A stretch of DNA of 64,000 nt from Candidatus Acidiferrum typicum (GTDB lineage Bacteria > Acidobacteriota > Terriglobia > Acidiferrales > UBA7541). Position numbers and translations under genes: made by a program. A model generated the notes under the pieces. The model made no database searches and was not told the origin of the DNA. It worked only from the letters and a program-made list of their open reading frames with translations. Where the stretch lies: NCBI GenBank assembly GCA_002478115.1, contig DLMH01000136.1, positions 1 through 64,000 of the forward strand. Direction: 5' to 3'. This document shows positions 7,858-16,022 of the stretch, one piece after another (the first letter of the stretch is position 1; every line of letters starts with the position of its first letter).

Positions 7858-8997
7858 ATGCGTATCGGCATTACCGGCTATCCCACCTATGGCGGCTCGG
7901 GCGTCGTTGCCACCGAACTGGGTCAAGAACTGGCGGCCCGTGGACACGACGTCCATTTCATCACCTACGCTCCACCCATCCGCATGAACCCAAACGACCC
8001 GCGCATCCATTTCCATCAGGCGGCCGTCGTCTCCTATCCCCTCTTTGACCATTCCCCATACACGCTTTCCCTTGCCGTAAAGATGCTGGAAGTTTTTGAA
8101 GCTGAATCCCTGGACATTCTCCACGTCCATTACGCCATCCCCCACTCGGTCAGCGCCCTGCTGGCCCGCCAAATGGCCGCGCCGCGCCGCCTGCCCTTCA
8201 TCACCACGCTGCACGGTACGGACATTACCCTGGTGGGGAATAATCCCAATTTTCTGCCGATCACCCGCTATTCCATCGAACAGAGTGATGGCGTCACCTC
8301 CATCTCGCATTATCTTTACCGGCGCACCGTGGAGGAATTCGGCATCAAGCGCCCCATCGAAGTCATTCCGAATTTCGTCAATTGTGACCTGTACTGTCGC
8401 CATCCTAATCCTCAACTGCGCGCGGAATGGGCCCCCGATGGCGAACCCGTCCTCATGCACCTCTCGAATTTCCGCCCCGTGAAACGCATCCTCGACGCCA
8501 TTGAAATTTTCGCTCTCGTGCGTGAAAAGATGCCCGCCAAACTCGTTATGATCGGCGACGGCCCGGACCGCGTTCCAGCCGAGGAATTCGCGCGCGCGCG
8601 CGGCGTGGAAAGAGATGTCCTCTTTCTTGGGAAACAAAATGGGATACGGGAAAAGCTGGGCCAGGCGGACTTGTTCCTGCTGCCCTCGAGGTTGGAGTCC
8701 TTCGGCCTGGCGGCGTTGGAAGCGATGGCGTGCGAGGTGCCGGTGATCGCCACCAATGCCGGCGGCATTCCGGAAGTTATTGAGCACGGAGTGGATGGCT
8801 ACCTGGTGGAACCTGGCGATGTGCAACAAGCGGGGCGCTATGCGATTGAGTTGCTGTCGCGCGCCGACCGCGGCCGGGAGATGGGGCACCTCGCGCGCAT
8901 CCACGCGAGAAAGAACTACTGCGCGAACGACGTCATCCCCATGTACGAGCGCTACTACGAGCAGGTCCTCGAAGGCTCGCTAGCGGCTCGCGTGTGA
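7858..8997 (+). CDS. bshA: N-acetyl-alpha-D-glucosaminyl L-malate synthase (bacillithiol biosynthesis)
   Basis: A GT4 glycosyltransferase of 379 residues that transfers GlcNAc from UDP-GlcNAc to L-malate, the first step of bacillithiol synthesis. Diagnostic blocks are MRIGITGYPTYGGSGVVATELG at the front, ILHVHYAIPHSVSA, LPFITTLHGTDITLVG and VIPNFVN. The EX7E retaining motif is seen in ESFGLAALEAM, followed by CEVPVIATNAGGIPEVI. The ATG at 7858 has TTGAGG upstream; an in-frame extension to 7663 crosses the SDR remnant and is not credible. bshB and bshC are not in the window. Its last 18 nt overlap the convergent hypothetical gene. Confidence 0.92.
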   Translation: MRIGITGYPTYGGSGVVATELGQELAARGHDVHFITYAPPIRMNPNDPRIHFHQAAVVSYPLFDHSPYTLSLAVKMLEVFEAESLDILHVHYAIPHSVSALLARQMAAPRRLPFITTLHGTDITLVGNNPNFLPITRYSIEQSDGVTSISHYLYRRTVEEFGIKRPIEVIPNFVNCDLYCRHPNPQLRAEWAPDGEPVLMHLSNFRPVKRILDAIEIFALVREKMPAKLVMIGDGPDRVPAEEFARARGVERDVLFLGKQNGIREKLGQADLFLLPSRLESFGLAALEAMACEVPVIATNAGGIPEVIEHGVDGYLVEPGDVQQAGRYAIELLSRADRGREMGHLARIHARKNYCANDVIPMYERYYEQVLEGSLAARV

Positions 8998-9819
8998 TGT
9001 CGCCAAACTTCCAATTTTTTCCCGGAGCCCATTTTGCGGAGGGATAGTCTGGGGCTCGTCCGTTGCGCGAAGGCTCTCTAACCCCCTATTGATGTCAGCC
9101 TGAGTCACGCCGGCATCTTCGGTCGCACCGGGCCAAAAGATTATCTCTATATGCCGATCCTGGTTGTCATAGAGTTCGAGAGTGACCCGCTTGGGTCTTT
9201 TTGCTGGATCGTCAAACTGGAATCCCCTCCAGCCACTAGATTGGACCTCGAACAGCCCTGTCTCGCCACCAACGGACGAAATGGCTTTCACAACCAGAAG
9301 CATGCTTGAACGTATCGCGTCTCGCTTAGGTATGAACGGCGATATTCTGTCGGGAGTTTCTTCCAAAATTGCACGATGAAATGCATAGTTGGTCTTAGTC
9401 GCCTCTGCGCCAAGTAGTCTCTTCAAGTTACCTCTGCCATCCCCAAAGCTTTTTTCCAAAGTAGAGAGCAGGTCTTCGTGGTTCGGACTGGGCCCAAAAA
9501 AGAGAATTGTCCTTCCTGACCGGAACTTAAACGCGGCAATGTTTGCGCCGGATTTGGAGTTTGGAACATCGAGGTCTTCCCACGGCACCTCGAATGAGAA
9601 GCCCGCATGCACTAACTTCCGCCCCGGCGCAGAATTGTTCGAAACGAAGGTCAACGGCAGGGGCCTCTCGTCTAAAATCACAATTTTCTTTGCTTGCTTT
9701 CGGAGGGCGTAGGCCATCACGGTTTGCGGTCCCCACAGATAGCAGAAAGTGAGAATGCAGAAGATAGCTCCCACTATTAGGAAAAACGTCCGGGAGAAGA
9801 AAAATCGCCGCTTCGCCAT
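8980..9819 (-). CDS. Hypothetical protein with one N-terminal membrane segment
   Basis: About 279 residues. MAKRRFFFSRTFFLIVGAIFCILTFCYLWG is a basic N-terminus followed by a hydrophobic segment, suggesting a membrane anchor with an extracytoplasmic domain. The rest has mixed alpha/beta composition (VSFEVPWEDL-like GFSFEVPWEDL, WRGFQFDDPAKRPKRVTLELYD) and no motif I recognise. GGAAGGTGA lies upstream of the chosen ATG at 9819. Its 3' end overlaps bshA on the opposite strand by 18 nt. Function unknown. Confidence 0.6.
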   Translation of the reverse strand: MAKRRFFFSRTFFLIVGAIFCILTFCYLWGPQTVMAYALRKQAKKIVILDERPLPLTFVSNNSAPGRKLVHAGFSFEVPWEDLDVPNSKSGANIAAFKFRSGRTILFFGPSPNHEDLLSTLEKSFGDGRGNLKRLLGAEATKTNYAFHRAILEETPDRISPFIPKRDAIRSSMLLVVKAISSVGGETGLFEVQSSGWRGFQFDDPAKRPKRVTLELYDNQDRHIEIIFWPGATEDAGVTQADINRGLESLRATDEPQTIPPQNGLREKIGSLATSHASR

Positions 9820-9955
9820 GGCAGTGATCACCTTCCATTTATGAGACTTGATTCCAGTCTGGCTAGTATCGGGCGATACGTACAATAGTACTGAGTGTAT
9901 TGGTTACCCCTTCAGCCGTCCCTGGTCGAAGTCATCCGCGCTAGTCTTCAGTCAC

Positions 9956-10945
9956 CTACGTCCGCACGCCAACCTTCCTGATTCCAACTTCGTGTGCCGG
10001 AACACGCATAGATGGACCCCCATAGTGGCGTGCCACCTCTGAGGCATAGCGGCGGCCGATTTGTTCGCGGTTTTCGGAGAGCCATTGACTGAGGCGAGTC
10101 TCCCCCGTGGGTGGTCCTTGAGGGGCGAGTAAGTTGCTCATGAGGCCCTTGTACTCTTCCCACGTGAGAACAGTGTCCCGCATCACAAGGCCCGTTAAAC
10201 GCGTACAAAGATACGCCAAATGGGCCGGCACACGAACGATGCGGACCGGCCTGCTCACTTTGGCTGCAATCAACCTCACAAGCTCCTCAAATGTGAACGT
10301 CTCCGGTCCGACGGCATCGCACAAGGTGTTCTCTTCCTGCCCGGCAGCTTCGACCATGAGTCGTGCCATGTCTTCTACGAAGATTGGCCGGACCGCGTAG
10401 CGGCCATCGCCGGGAATAGCAAACACAGGGAAATGGCGGACGAACCAGGCGATGTTGTTAATGAGAATATCTTCGAGACCAAAAATAACAGTGGGGCGCA
10501 CGATGGCGTACGTAAGGCCCGAATCAATCACAGCCTCCTCCAATTGAGCTTTGCCACGGTAGTAACCTAGCAGCGATTGAAGCGATGGGTTGGCAATACT
10601 GACATGCACGATGCGCCTGACCCCAGCGCCCTTCGCGGCAGCGATCAAAGTGCGCGTGTTCTGGACTGCCGTCTCAAAAGTGGACTTTCCTCGAGGGAAC
10701 CGCACCCAATACGTATTGATCAGCGTCGAAGCGCCGCGGAACGCCTGCATCAATCGTTCGGGACGCTCGAAGGCGTAAGGAAAAACTTCCACCCGGTCGC
10801 TAAATGGATTCTCGCGCCCTGTATGGTTTGTCAGTGTACGGACTTTGTACCCGCGGCCGAGCAACAGCTTGGTAGCGTATTTACCCGTATAGCTAAACGC
10901 ACCCGTGATGACGACCGCACCACTTCTCACATTTTTTTCCTGCAT
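9956..10945 (-). CDS. Atypical SDR / NmrA-like NAD(P)-binding protein
   Basis: A 329-residue protein with an N-terminal Rossmann motif VVITGAFSYTGKYATKLLL (the GxxGxxG variant of extended/atypical SDRs) and KVRTLTNHTG as the second strand. GAGVRRIVHVSIANP and a YYRGKAQLEEAVIDSGLTYAIVRPTVIFG block follow, typical of NmrA/NDUFA9-like members (YxxxK then RP.xxxG). The C-terminal half binds substrate. NDUFA9-type proteins are linked to complex I in mitochondria, but the gene lies 4 kb from the nuo cluster and the link is only suggestive. Substrate unknown. Confidence 0.8.
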   Translation of the reverse strand: MQEKNVRSGAVVITGAFSYTGKYATKLLLGRGYKVRTLTNHTGRENPFSDRVEVFPYAFERPERLMQAFRGASTLINTYWVRFPRGKSTFETAVQNTRTLIAAAKGAGVRRIVHVSIANPSLQSLLGYYRGKAQLEEAVIDSGLTYAIVRPTVIFGLEDILINNIAWFVRHFPVFAIPGDGRYAVRPIFVEDMARLMVEAAGQEENTLCDAVGPETFTFEELVRLIAAKVSRPVRIVRVPAHLAYLCTRLTGLVMRDTVLTWEEYKGLMSNLLAPQGPPTGETRLSQWLSENREQIGRRYASEVARHYGGPSMRVPAHEVGIRKVGVRT

Positions 10946-10999
10946 GGGCGTTCCCTGACCCGCCTGTCATTTCAGCGCAGCATGGAGAAGCCAAGGCTG

Positions 11000-11422
11000 C
11001 TAGGTATGGCCATTGCACTCGGCAGTCACCGCAGCGCAGCTACGCTGCGAGGCCACCCAGCGATAACCGGCGTGCAGGAGTGGCATAACCCCAGGAAACG
11101 TGGCCAGCCAGACTAGCGGACTTGCCCACCAGATTTCGCGCGCCACGGCGGTAACCGCGTTCGCGCCTCCGCAGTGGCGGCCATCCGAGTGTAAAAACCG
11201 CAACTCGCGCAATAATTCCTGGCGCGGGATTCCCAGCAGCGCGGCGACTCGGGGATCCTGCAACGGCGCAACCGCAAAGCCACGCCGCGCCAAAATGGGC
11301 TCCAGCCAGCGGGCCAGGCGCGTGCAGAATCCGCACTCAGCATCAAAGAACAGCCAGCCTTTGGCATGCCGCCCTTTTCCGTCTGTGTATTCACTCGCCA
11401 GTGAAATCATGTTTTCGCCCAT
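11000..11422 (-). CDS. DCC-family thiol-disulfide oxidoreductase-like protein (DUF393)
   Basis: A 140-residue protein with [19 protein letters not shown] at about residues 22-40, a variant of the DxxCxxC signature that names the family (here D-A-E-C-G-F-C). A downstream block [25 protein letters not shown] matches the conserved middle of DUF393. Predicted redox function through the CxxC pair; partner unknown. It lies 36 nt downstream of the GbsR/MarR regulator on the same strand and may be its co-transcribed target. Confidence 0.8.
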   Translation of the reverse strand: MGENMISLASEYTDGKGRHAKGWLFFDAECGFCTRLARWLEPILARRGFAVAPLQDPRVAALLGIPRQELLRELRFLHSDGRHCGGANAVTAVAREIWWASPLVWLATFPGVMPLLHAGYRWVASQRSCAAVTAECNGHT

Positions 11423-11457
11423 CTACTGATCCGCATCCAAAGCAACGAATCAGTCGC

Positions 11458-12018
11458 TCAGCCGGCCTTTTTCTTCTCGCTACCGAGTAGCGTAATGACC
11501 TTGCCGCGCAGCTTGCCGACGCCCTTCAGCGCGCCCACCGGCATGCGGAGAATCTCCTCAAACAACCCAGTCATAATGGTCAGAAAATCCAGCATGCTCT
11601 CGAGCCGCTCGCGCGTGTAGGTCTCGCCCTGCGCGCCGGCTTTCAATTCCTGGACGCACTCCGCCAACACGCGGAGAGTCGGGTCGATTTCGCGGCGCTT
11701 GCGCTCTTCGGAGACGGTCTGGAATATCTCCCAGACGTCCTTGGTGGTCTCAAAGTGGTCGCGGCGGTCGCCCAAGACGTGCACCAAGCGCACGATGCCC
11801 CAACCCTGCAATTCGCGCAAACTGGTGCTGACGTTCGAGCGAGCCACGGACAGAGTGGAGGAAATCTCGTCCGCAGGGACCGGGTGCGGCGAGAGGAAAA
11901 GCAAGGCATGCACCTGGGCCACGGTGCGGTTGATGCCCCACTTGGTGCCCATTTCGCCCCAGTGGAGGATGAATTTCTGAGCTACGGGAGTGAGTGAAGT
12001 TTTAGTAGTGTCGCTCAT
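11458..12018 (-). CDS. GbsR/MarR family winged-helix transcriptional regulator
   Basis: A 186-residue regulator. The wHTH spans about residues 15-95: WGEMGTKWGINRTVAQVHALLFL, the recognition helix region DEISSTLSVARSNVSTSLRELQGWGIV, and the wing RLVHVLGDRRDHFE. The rest is a helical dimerisation domain. GbsR relatives control compatible-solute or stress genes, but the ligand here is not predictable. The ATG at 12018 has no Shine-Dalgarno; a promoter and an inverted repeat lie directly before it, implying autoregulation and a near-leaderless mRNA. The DCC-family gene follows 36 nt later. Confidence 0.85.
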   Translation of the reverse strand: MSDTTKTSLTPVAQKFILHWGEMGTKWGINRTVAQVHALLFLSPHPVPADEISSTLSVARSNVSTSLRELQGWGIVRLVHVLGDRRDHFETTKDVWEIFQTVSEERKRREIDPTLRVLAECVQELKAGAQGETYTRERLESMLDFLTIMTGLFEEILRMPVGALKGVGKLRGKVITLLGSEKKKAG

Positions 12019-12020
12019 TT

Positions 12021-12041
12021 CAGTATGTACAGAATATACTG
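12021..12041. promoter_or_regulatory. Candidate operator (inverted repeat) of the GbsR/MarR gene
   Basis: A 21-bp inverted repeat with arms CAGTAT and ATACTG; 8 of 10 base pairs across the centre match. It ends 3 bp before the start codon at 12018 and covers the -10 box at 12033-12038, so a bound repressor would block RNA polymerase. MarR-type regulators typically bind such sites in their own promoters. Confidence 0.6.
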
Positions 12042-12061
12042 CACGGACGGGTGGCTGTCAA
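12033..12061 (-). promoter_or_regulatory. Sigma-70 promoter of the GbsR/MarR gene
   Basis: A perfect TTGACA (12056-12061) and TATATT (12033-12038) separated by exactly 17 nt. Transcription would begin about 12026, leaving a leader of ~8 nt before the ATG at 12018 and no room for a Shine-Dalgarno. It overlaps the inverted repeat at 12021-12041. Confidence 0.75.
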
Positions 12062-12093
12062 CTACTTTCCCCTTCCCCCTTCCTAGCTCCCGG

Positions 12094-13419
12094 CTAAATT
12101 ACGCTCACTTCGGGGATGACTGGAACAAGCTCGGGCACGTCAATGCGGATGATCGTTCCCTGCCCCTCGTGGCTTTCGATGTCCAGGCGGAAGTCGTCGC
12201 CATAGAGCACGCGTAGCCGTTCGCGGACGTTGCTCAAGCCGATGCCCTCAACATAGACATGGGGCATCTTTTCTTCGGAGATGCCAACACCGTTGTCCTG
12301 GATTTCGATGAGTAGGCGCCCGTCGCGGTTGGAGGTGCGCAAATGGATCTTGCCACCCTCCAGCCTGGGCGCCAGCCCGTGCTTGAGGCTGTTTTCCACG
12401 ACCGGCTGCAGCAGCATGCTGGGAATGAAGATCTCCAGGGTCTCGGCGCCGATCTCCTTCACGATATCGAGGTTGTCGCGGCCAAAGCGAGCCACCTCGA
12501 TGTCCAGATAATCGTCAATGAAGGAGAGTTCCTCGCGGAGCGGCACGAAGGTTTCGTGCTTGCGCAGCAGCCGCCGAAGAATGTTGCTCAGCTTCAGGAC
12601 CACTCCGCGGGCGCTGTCTGGGTCAATGCGGATCAGAGCGGAGACCGTGTTGAGCGTATTGAACAGAAAATGCGGATTGATCTGGCTGGAGAGAGCATCC
12701 ATCCTGGCGCGCAGCAAGAGTTGCTGGTGGCGCTCCAGGTTCATCTCGATGCGCGTGTTGTTCCAGATTTTCAGGGGTGCCGCCACGCTCATCAGCGTGC
12801 CCAATACCACGACGCACAGCACCCAGTTCCAGTGCGGATCGATGGCAAACAGCCATTTGGGTTTTGTGGCCATCACCAGCGCCACGCGGCCAAGTTCCAG
12901 GCCCACGCAGGTCAGGAGCGGCAGCATCTCCCACATAATTTCGGCATCGCGCGCCATGCGCATGATGGCTTTCGGAATGTTCAGGAAGGTGAACGGCCCA
13001 AAACTCCACAAGTCCTCTTTGTCTGGGATGAGCTGGCGAATCAGCCCGCCGAGCAAGCCCGCCGCGGAAGCCGCCGGCATGGCCAGCCATTCGTGGGCCA
13101 TCAGCGCGGGAATAGTGATAATGGCGCCTCCGACAGGCCCGACCACGCGGCCACCAAGCAATCCCATCAGGAATGCGCCTTCGAGAGAAAGATCGGCGAA
13201 GCGGTAGGCCGGGAAGGCCAGGCGAAGTGTGACGCCAACGATGAGCGGCGGCGTCATAAACAGCATCAGCTTCAGTTTCTGGTCGGAATCCCGTTGTTCG
13301 GTAAAGAGCACGCGACGGAAAGCATTCCAGCGCGCAAGCAACGCAGCGATCGAAGAGGCCACACCTACCTTCAATAACAGGGTAAAGAGAAGTTCGCGGA
13401 TTGGGGGAATCGTGTCCAT
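12094..13419 (-). CDS. LytS-type sensor histidine kinase with 5TMR-LYT membrane domain
   Basis: A 441-residue inner-membrane kinase. The first ~215 residues hold several hydrophobic helices in the 5TMR-LYT pattern (LMLFMTPPLIVGVTLRL, LEGAFLMGLLGGRVVGPVGG). The His_kinase domain follows with H-box SSQINPHFLFNTLNTVSAL, N-box LLQPVVENSLKHGL, and G-boxes DNGVGIS and GIGLSNVRERL. These kinases usually phosphorylate a LytTR response regulator. None is adjacent, so its partner must be elsewhere. It is divergent from ribA. Signal unknown. Confidence 0.88.
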   Translation of the reverse strand: MDTIPPIRELLFTLLLKVGVASSIAALLARWNAFRRVLFTEQRDSDQKLKLMLFMTPPLIVGVTLRLAFPAYRFADLSLEGAFLMGLLGGRVVGPVGGAIITIPALMAHEWLAMPAASAAGLLGGLIRQLIPDKEDLWSFGPFTFLNIPKAIMRMARDAEIMWEMLPLLTCVGLELGRVALVMATKPKWLFAIDPHWNWVLCVVVLGTLMSVAAPLKIWNNTRIEMNLERHQQLLLRARMDALSSQINPHFLFNTLNTVSALIRIDPDSARGVVLKLSNILRRLLRKHETFVPLREELSFIDDYLDIEVARFGRDNLDIVKEIGAETLEIFIPSMLLQPVVENSLKHGLAPRLEGGKIHLRTSNRDGRLLIEIQDNGVGISEEKMPHVYVEGIGLSNVRERLRVLYGDDFRLDIESHEGQGTIIRIDVPELVPVIPEVSVI

Positions 13420-13519
13420 CGCTCGCCTGCAGCCTTGGGCCTACGCTAGCCAATTGCCACTCTATTGTAAAGAAGTTGCCGCGGAAAACGGAGACTCGCG
13501 CGGAGGCAGCACAGCTCCC

Positions 13520-13528
13520 TGTTATACT
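13520..13528 (+). promoter_or_regulatory. Extended -10 promoter of ribA
   Basis: TGTTATACT fits an extended -10 (TGn followed by TATACT at 13523-13528); no good -35 is seen. Only 11 nt separate it from the ATG at 13540, so the transcript would start within ~5 nt of the start codon. A GGAG at 13529-13532 would lie upstream of that start. Confidence 0.5.
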
Positions 13529-13539
13529 GGAGCATTCCT

Positions 13540-14178
13540 ATGGCTACAAAATCGTCCAGCAAGAAGACCAAACGAAACGCAAAGAAATCTCCACGCCTGG
13601 TGGCCCATGCCGACCTGCCGACGCGCTTCGGCCGCTTCACCATTTATGGGTTCACCGGCCGCGGGCCGCAGGAGGAAGCCGTAGCGCTGGTTCGCGGCAA
13701 CCCACGCGGGCGAATTGCGCCGCTGGTGCGCGTGCACTCGCAGTGCCTGACAGGAGATGTGCTCACCTCGCAACGGTGCGATTGCCGGGCTCAACTGGAG
13801 CTTTCGCTGAAAAAAATCGGCCAGGCTCCTTCTGGAATCCTGCTGTACCTGCCGCAGGAGGGCCGGGGCATCGGGTTGATGAACAAACTGCGCGCTTACC
13901 AGTTGCAGGATGGCGGGATGGATACCGTCGAGGCCAACGTCTCGCTTGGATTTGCGGCGGATGTCCGCGAGTACGACTTCCCTGCGCAGATCCTCAGGAA
14001 GCTGGGCGCCACGCGGATCCGGCTGCTTTCCAACAACCCCGACAAGGTGCGACAACTGGAATCGGCGGGTGTCCGCGTTGTGGAACGCGTGCCGTGCCAG
14101 CCGCGCATCTCCAGGATTTCGCGCAAGTATCTGCAAACCAAGAAGCGTAAGATGGGCCACCTGCTCCAGGGCCTCTGA
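13540..14178 (+). CDS. ribA: GTP cyclohydrolase II
   Basis: Opens GTP to 2,5-diamino-6-ribosylamino-4(3H)-pyrimidinone 5'-phosphate, the first step of riboflavin synthesis. The zinc ligands are visible in HSQCLTGDVLTSQRCDC (three cysteines in C-x10-C-x-C spacing). YLPQEGRGIGLMNKLRAYQLQ is the conserved GTP-binding block and RLLSNNPDKVRQLESAGV the C-terminal signature. The 212-residue length is right for the monofunctional enzyme; there is no fused RibB (DHBP synthase) domain. A lysine/serine-rich N-terminus (first ~18 residues) is poorly conserved. It stands alone. Confidence 0.93.
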   Translation: MATKSSSKKTKRNAKKSPRLVAHADLPTRFGRFTIYGFTGRGPQEEAVALVRGNPRGRIAPLVRVHSQCLTGDVLTSQRCDCRAQLELSLKKIGQAPSGILLYLPQEGRGIGLMNKLRAYQLQDGGMDTVEANVSLGFAADVREYDFPAQILRKLGATRIRLLSNNPDKVRQLESAGVRVVERVPCQPRISRISRKYLQTKKRKMGHLLQGL

Positions 14179-14256
14179 CCCAAATCTCGACAGGCGACTT
14201 GTACTTTTATTTGTTAGGGCGGGAACGGCGGGCGGGGAGTTTGATCAGGCTCGCAC

Positions 14257-14970
14257 TTAAACCACGGGCACTTTCGACTTGGCGCGCAAGGCAAAACGTA
14301 ACTGCCCGCTTCCATATGGAGTTTCCGCGCGCAGCACGAGCGCCGGTTCTCTACCCGTGATTCGGGGCATTTCAAACTGCACTTCTGTGGTTCCCGCTTC
14401 TCCCGTCACGCTGTGTTGCAGGCCGTGCCCGGCGGCACCTTCAATCTCCACAATGACGGGCGCGCCAGCTACGGGGCTTCCATCTTCTTCCTTCACGGCC
14501 ACCTGCAAATGGGCATGTTTCCCGGAAAGCCAGGACTTCGCATTGAGCAACTCCAACAAGAACTTCCGCGGCTCGCGCACAATAGCAGGTGTTTCCGCAA
14601 TCGCTGGAGCGGGCACTTCTTCTGCCGAAGGTTGCGCCTGATTCGCGCTGGGTTCCTGCGCTGGTTCTTGCGGGGGCAGCGGCGCATCGGCCGGAGTCAG
14701 CGCAGCCGGCGGGAGGGCCAACTCCAAGGTTCCATTGCGCATTTCTTCCAGGACGGTGCGGTGCTGCTCATCCAGACGCAATTTCAGAGCTTGCTCGTTA
14801 TCGTCATTAAGAGGCAGCAGGTCGTAGTAATTATTCGTGCGGCGGTGCAGCACGCGCCCGCGGAAGTAGACCGTGGTGTCAATCAGAGCGTGGGATTCGC
14901 CGCGGTTCTCGGTCTGGACGTGATACGTCACCGTTCCCAGTTTAATGTTGGTGTTGTGACCAAAGACCAT
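14257..14970 (-). CDS. Hypothetical protein with proline/alanine-rich linker and beta-sandwich-like C-terminus
   Basis: A 237-residue protein without a signal peptide. The first ~95 residues are beta-rich (GTVTYHVQTENRGESHALIDT, TTVYFRGRVLHRRTNNY). Residues ~95-140 form a P/A/E/Q-rich linker. The C-terminus (LHAHLQVAVKEEDGSPVAGAPV-like HLQVAVKEEDGSPVAGAPVIV, then GEAGTTEVQFEMP) resembles Ig-like carbohydrate-binding or carboxypeptidase-regulatory modules. I do not recognise the protein. It is divergent from nuoA with ~116 nt between the starts. Confidence 0.6.
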   Translation of the reverse strand: MVFGHNTNIKLGTVTYHVQTENRGESHALIDTTVYFRGRVLHRRTNNYYDLLPLNDDNEQALKLRLDEQHRTVLEEMRNGTLELALPPAALTPADAPLPPQEPAQEPSANQAQPSAEEVPAPAIAETPAIVREPRKFLLELLNAKSWLSGKHAHLQVAVKEEDGSPVAGAPVIVEIEGAAGHGLQHSVTGEAGTTEVQFEMPRITGREPALVLRAETPYGSGQLRFALRAKSKVPVV

Positions 14971-15044
14971 GATCCGCCATGGCTCCCGCGGGGGTTGCCC
15001 GCCAGTTTCGACCGCGCGGCCGTCCGGAGGGGGATCAGAACAAT

Positions 15045-15074
15045 TTGACCCGGCGGCGTCTCAATCGCTATTAT
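15045..15074 (+). promoter_or_regulatory. Candidate promoter of complex I cluster 1
   Basis: TTGACC (15045-15050), an 18-nt spacer and TATTAT (15069-15074). Only 12 nt separate the -10 from the nuoA ATG at 15087, and no Shine-Dalgarno is present there, so the predicted transcript has a leader of ~6 nt. Confidence 0.5.
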
Positions 15075-15086
15075 AACGCTTTGACC

Positions 15087-15485
15087 ATGACCTCCTCCGG
15101 CCTTCATGCTTACGTTCCCCTTCTAATACACCTGCTTGTCGCCATGGCACTCGCGGGGGCCCTGCTGGCCATTTCCACGTTGATTGGATGGCGCCGTCCA
15201 AACAAGGCCAAGCTGCAACCGTATGAATGTGGCGTCACGCCCACGGGGGATGCCCGGCAGCCCTTTTCCGTGAAGTTTTATCTGGTAGCGATGGTCTTCA
15301 TCCTGTTCGACGTTGAGGCCATATTCCTCTATCCCTGGGCCTACATTTTTAAGGATTTGGTTCACGACGCTGCAATGAGGTGGTTCGGCTTCGTAGAAAT
15401 GATGCTCTACGTCGCCGTTCTGTTGGTCGGATACATCTATCTCTGGAAGAAGGGCGCACTCGACTGGCATAAATCGCGGAAGTAA
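15087..15485 (+). CDS. nuoA: NADH-quinone oxidoreductase subunit A (cluster 1)
   Basis: Complex I membrane subunit near the quinone site. 132 residues with three membrane helices. The NuoA signature KLQPYECGVTPTGDARQPFSVKFYLVAMVFILFDVEAIFLYPWA is intact, including the YECG loop with the cysteine next to the quinone channel and the FDVE segment. The start at 15087 is chosen because upstream codons have no family similarity; it lacks a Shine-Dalgarno. It is followed after 32 nt by nuoC, not by nuoB, which is the usual neighbour. Confidence 0.93.
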   Translation: MTSSGLHAYVPLLIHLLVAMALAGALLAISTLIGWRRPNKAKLQPYECGVTPTGDARQPFSVKFYLVAMVFILFDVEAIFLYPWAYIFKDLVHDAAMRWFGFVEMMLYVAVLLVGYIYLWKKGALDWHKSRK

Positions 15486-15517
15486 CGCCAGGGCAAGCCC
15501 TTAAGGACATTGTTCAA

Positions 15518-15997
15518 GTGACGCAGCTCGCCAACACAGGCGCTCATATTGTTGTCGAACACCTTCGTTCCTGGAACGCACAGGCGATATCCCAGGTGAT
15601 CGAGTACCGCGGGGAGACGGCCATCGTCGTCCCGAAAGAGCTGCTGCGCGCCACGGCTCAGAAATGTAAAGAGGACCCTGCTCTGTTGTTCAATCTGCTG
15701 AGCGACGCCACCTGCGTTGACCGCTACCCCGTCGAGCCCCGCTTCGAGCTGAACTATCAACTGGTTTCTATTTCGCGGCGCGACCGTATTCGCCTGCGCA
15801 CCAGCGTAAGCGTCCAGCATCCCGTGGTAGATTCGCTGGAACCCGTCTGGCCCGGCGCTAACTGGCTGGAGCGCGAGATTTTCGACCTTTTTGGCATCCA
15901 GTTTACCGGCCATACGGACCTGCGCCGCATCCTCCTGCCCGATGGCTTTGAAGGTTTTCCTCTTCGCCGTGATTTTCCGACGGAGGGCAAACGCTAG
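15518..15997 (+). CDS. nuoC: NADH-quinone oxidoreductase subunit C (cluster 1)
   Basis: The 30-kDa-type peripheral subunit that helps form the quinone module with NuoD and NuoB. 159 residues, near the lower end for NuoC. The signature WPGANWLEREIFDLFGIQFTGHTDLRRILLPDGFEGFPLRRDF is complete. It starts with GTG at 15518 and has AAGGA ten nt upstream. NuoC and NuoD are separate here (25 nt apart), unlike the fused form of enterobacteria. Confidence 0.92.
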   Translation: MTQLANTGAHIVVEHLRSWNAQAISQVIEYRGETAIVVPKELLRATAQKCKEDPALLFNLLSDATCVDRYPVEPRFELNYQLVSISRRDRIRLRTSVSVQHPVVDSLEPVWPGANWLEREIFDLFGIQFTGHTDLRRILLPDGFEGFPLRRDFPTEGKR

Positions 15998-16022
15998 ATT
16001 CCGCTCAGCGGACTGGGATCCC

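Noticed and set aside
7813..8904. 363-residue open frame on the minus strand across bshA
   Set aside because: Antisense of a certain glycosyltransferase gene.
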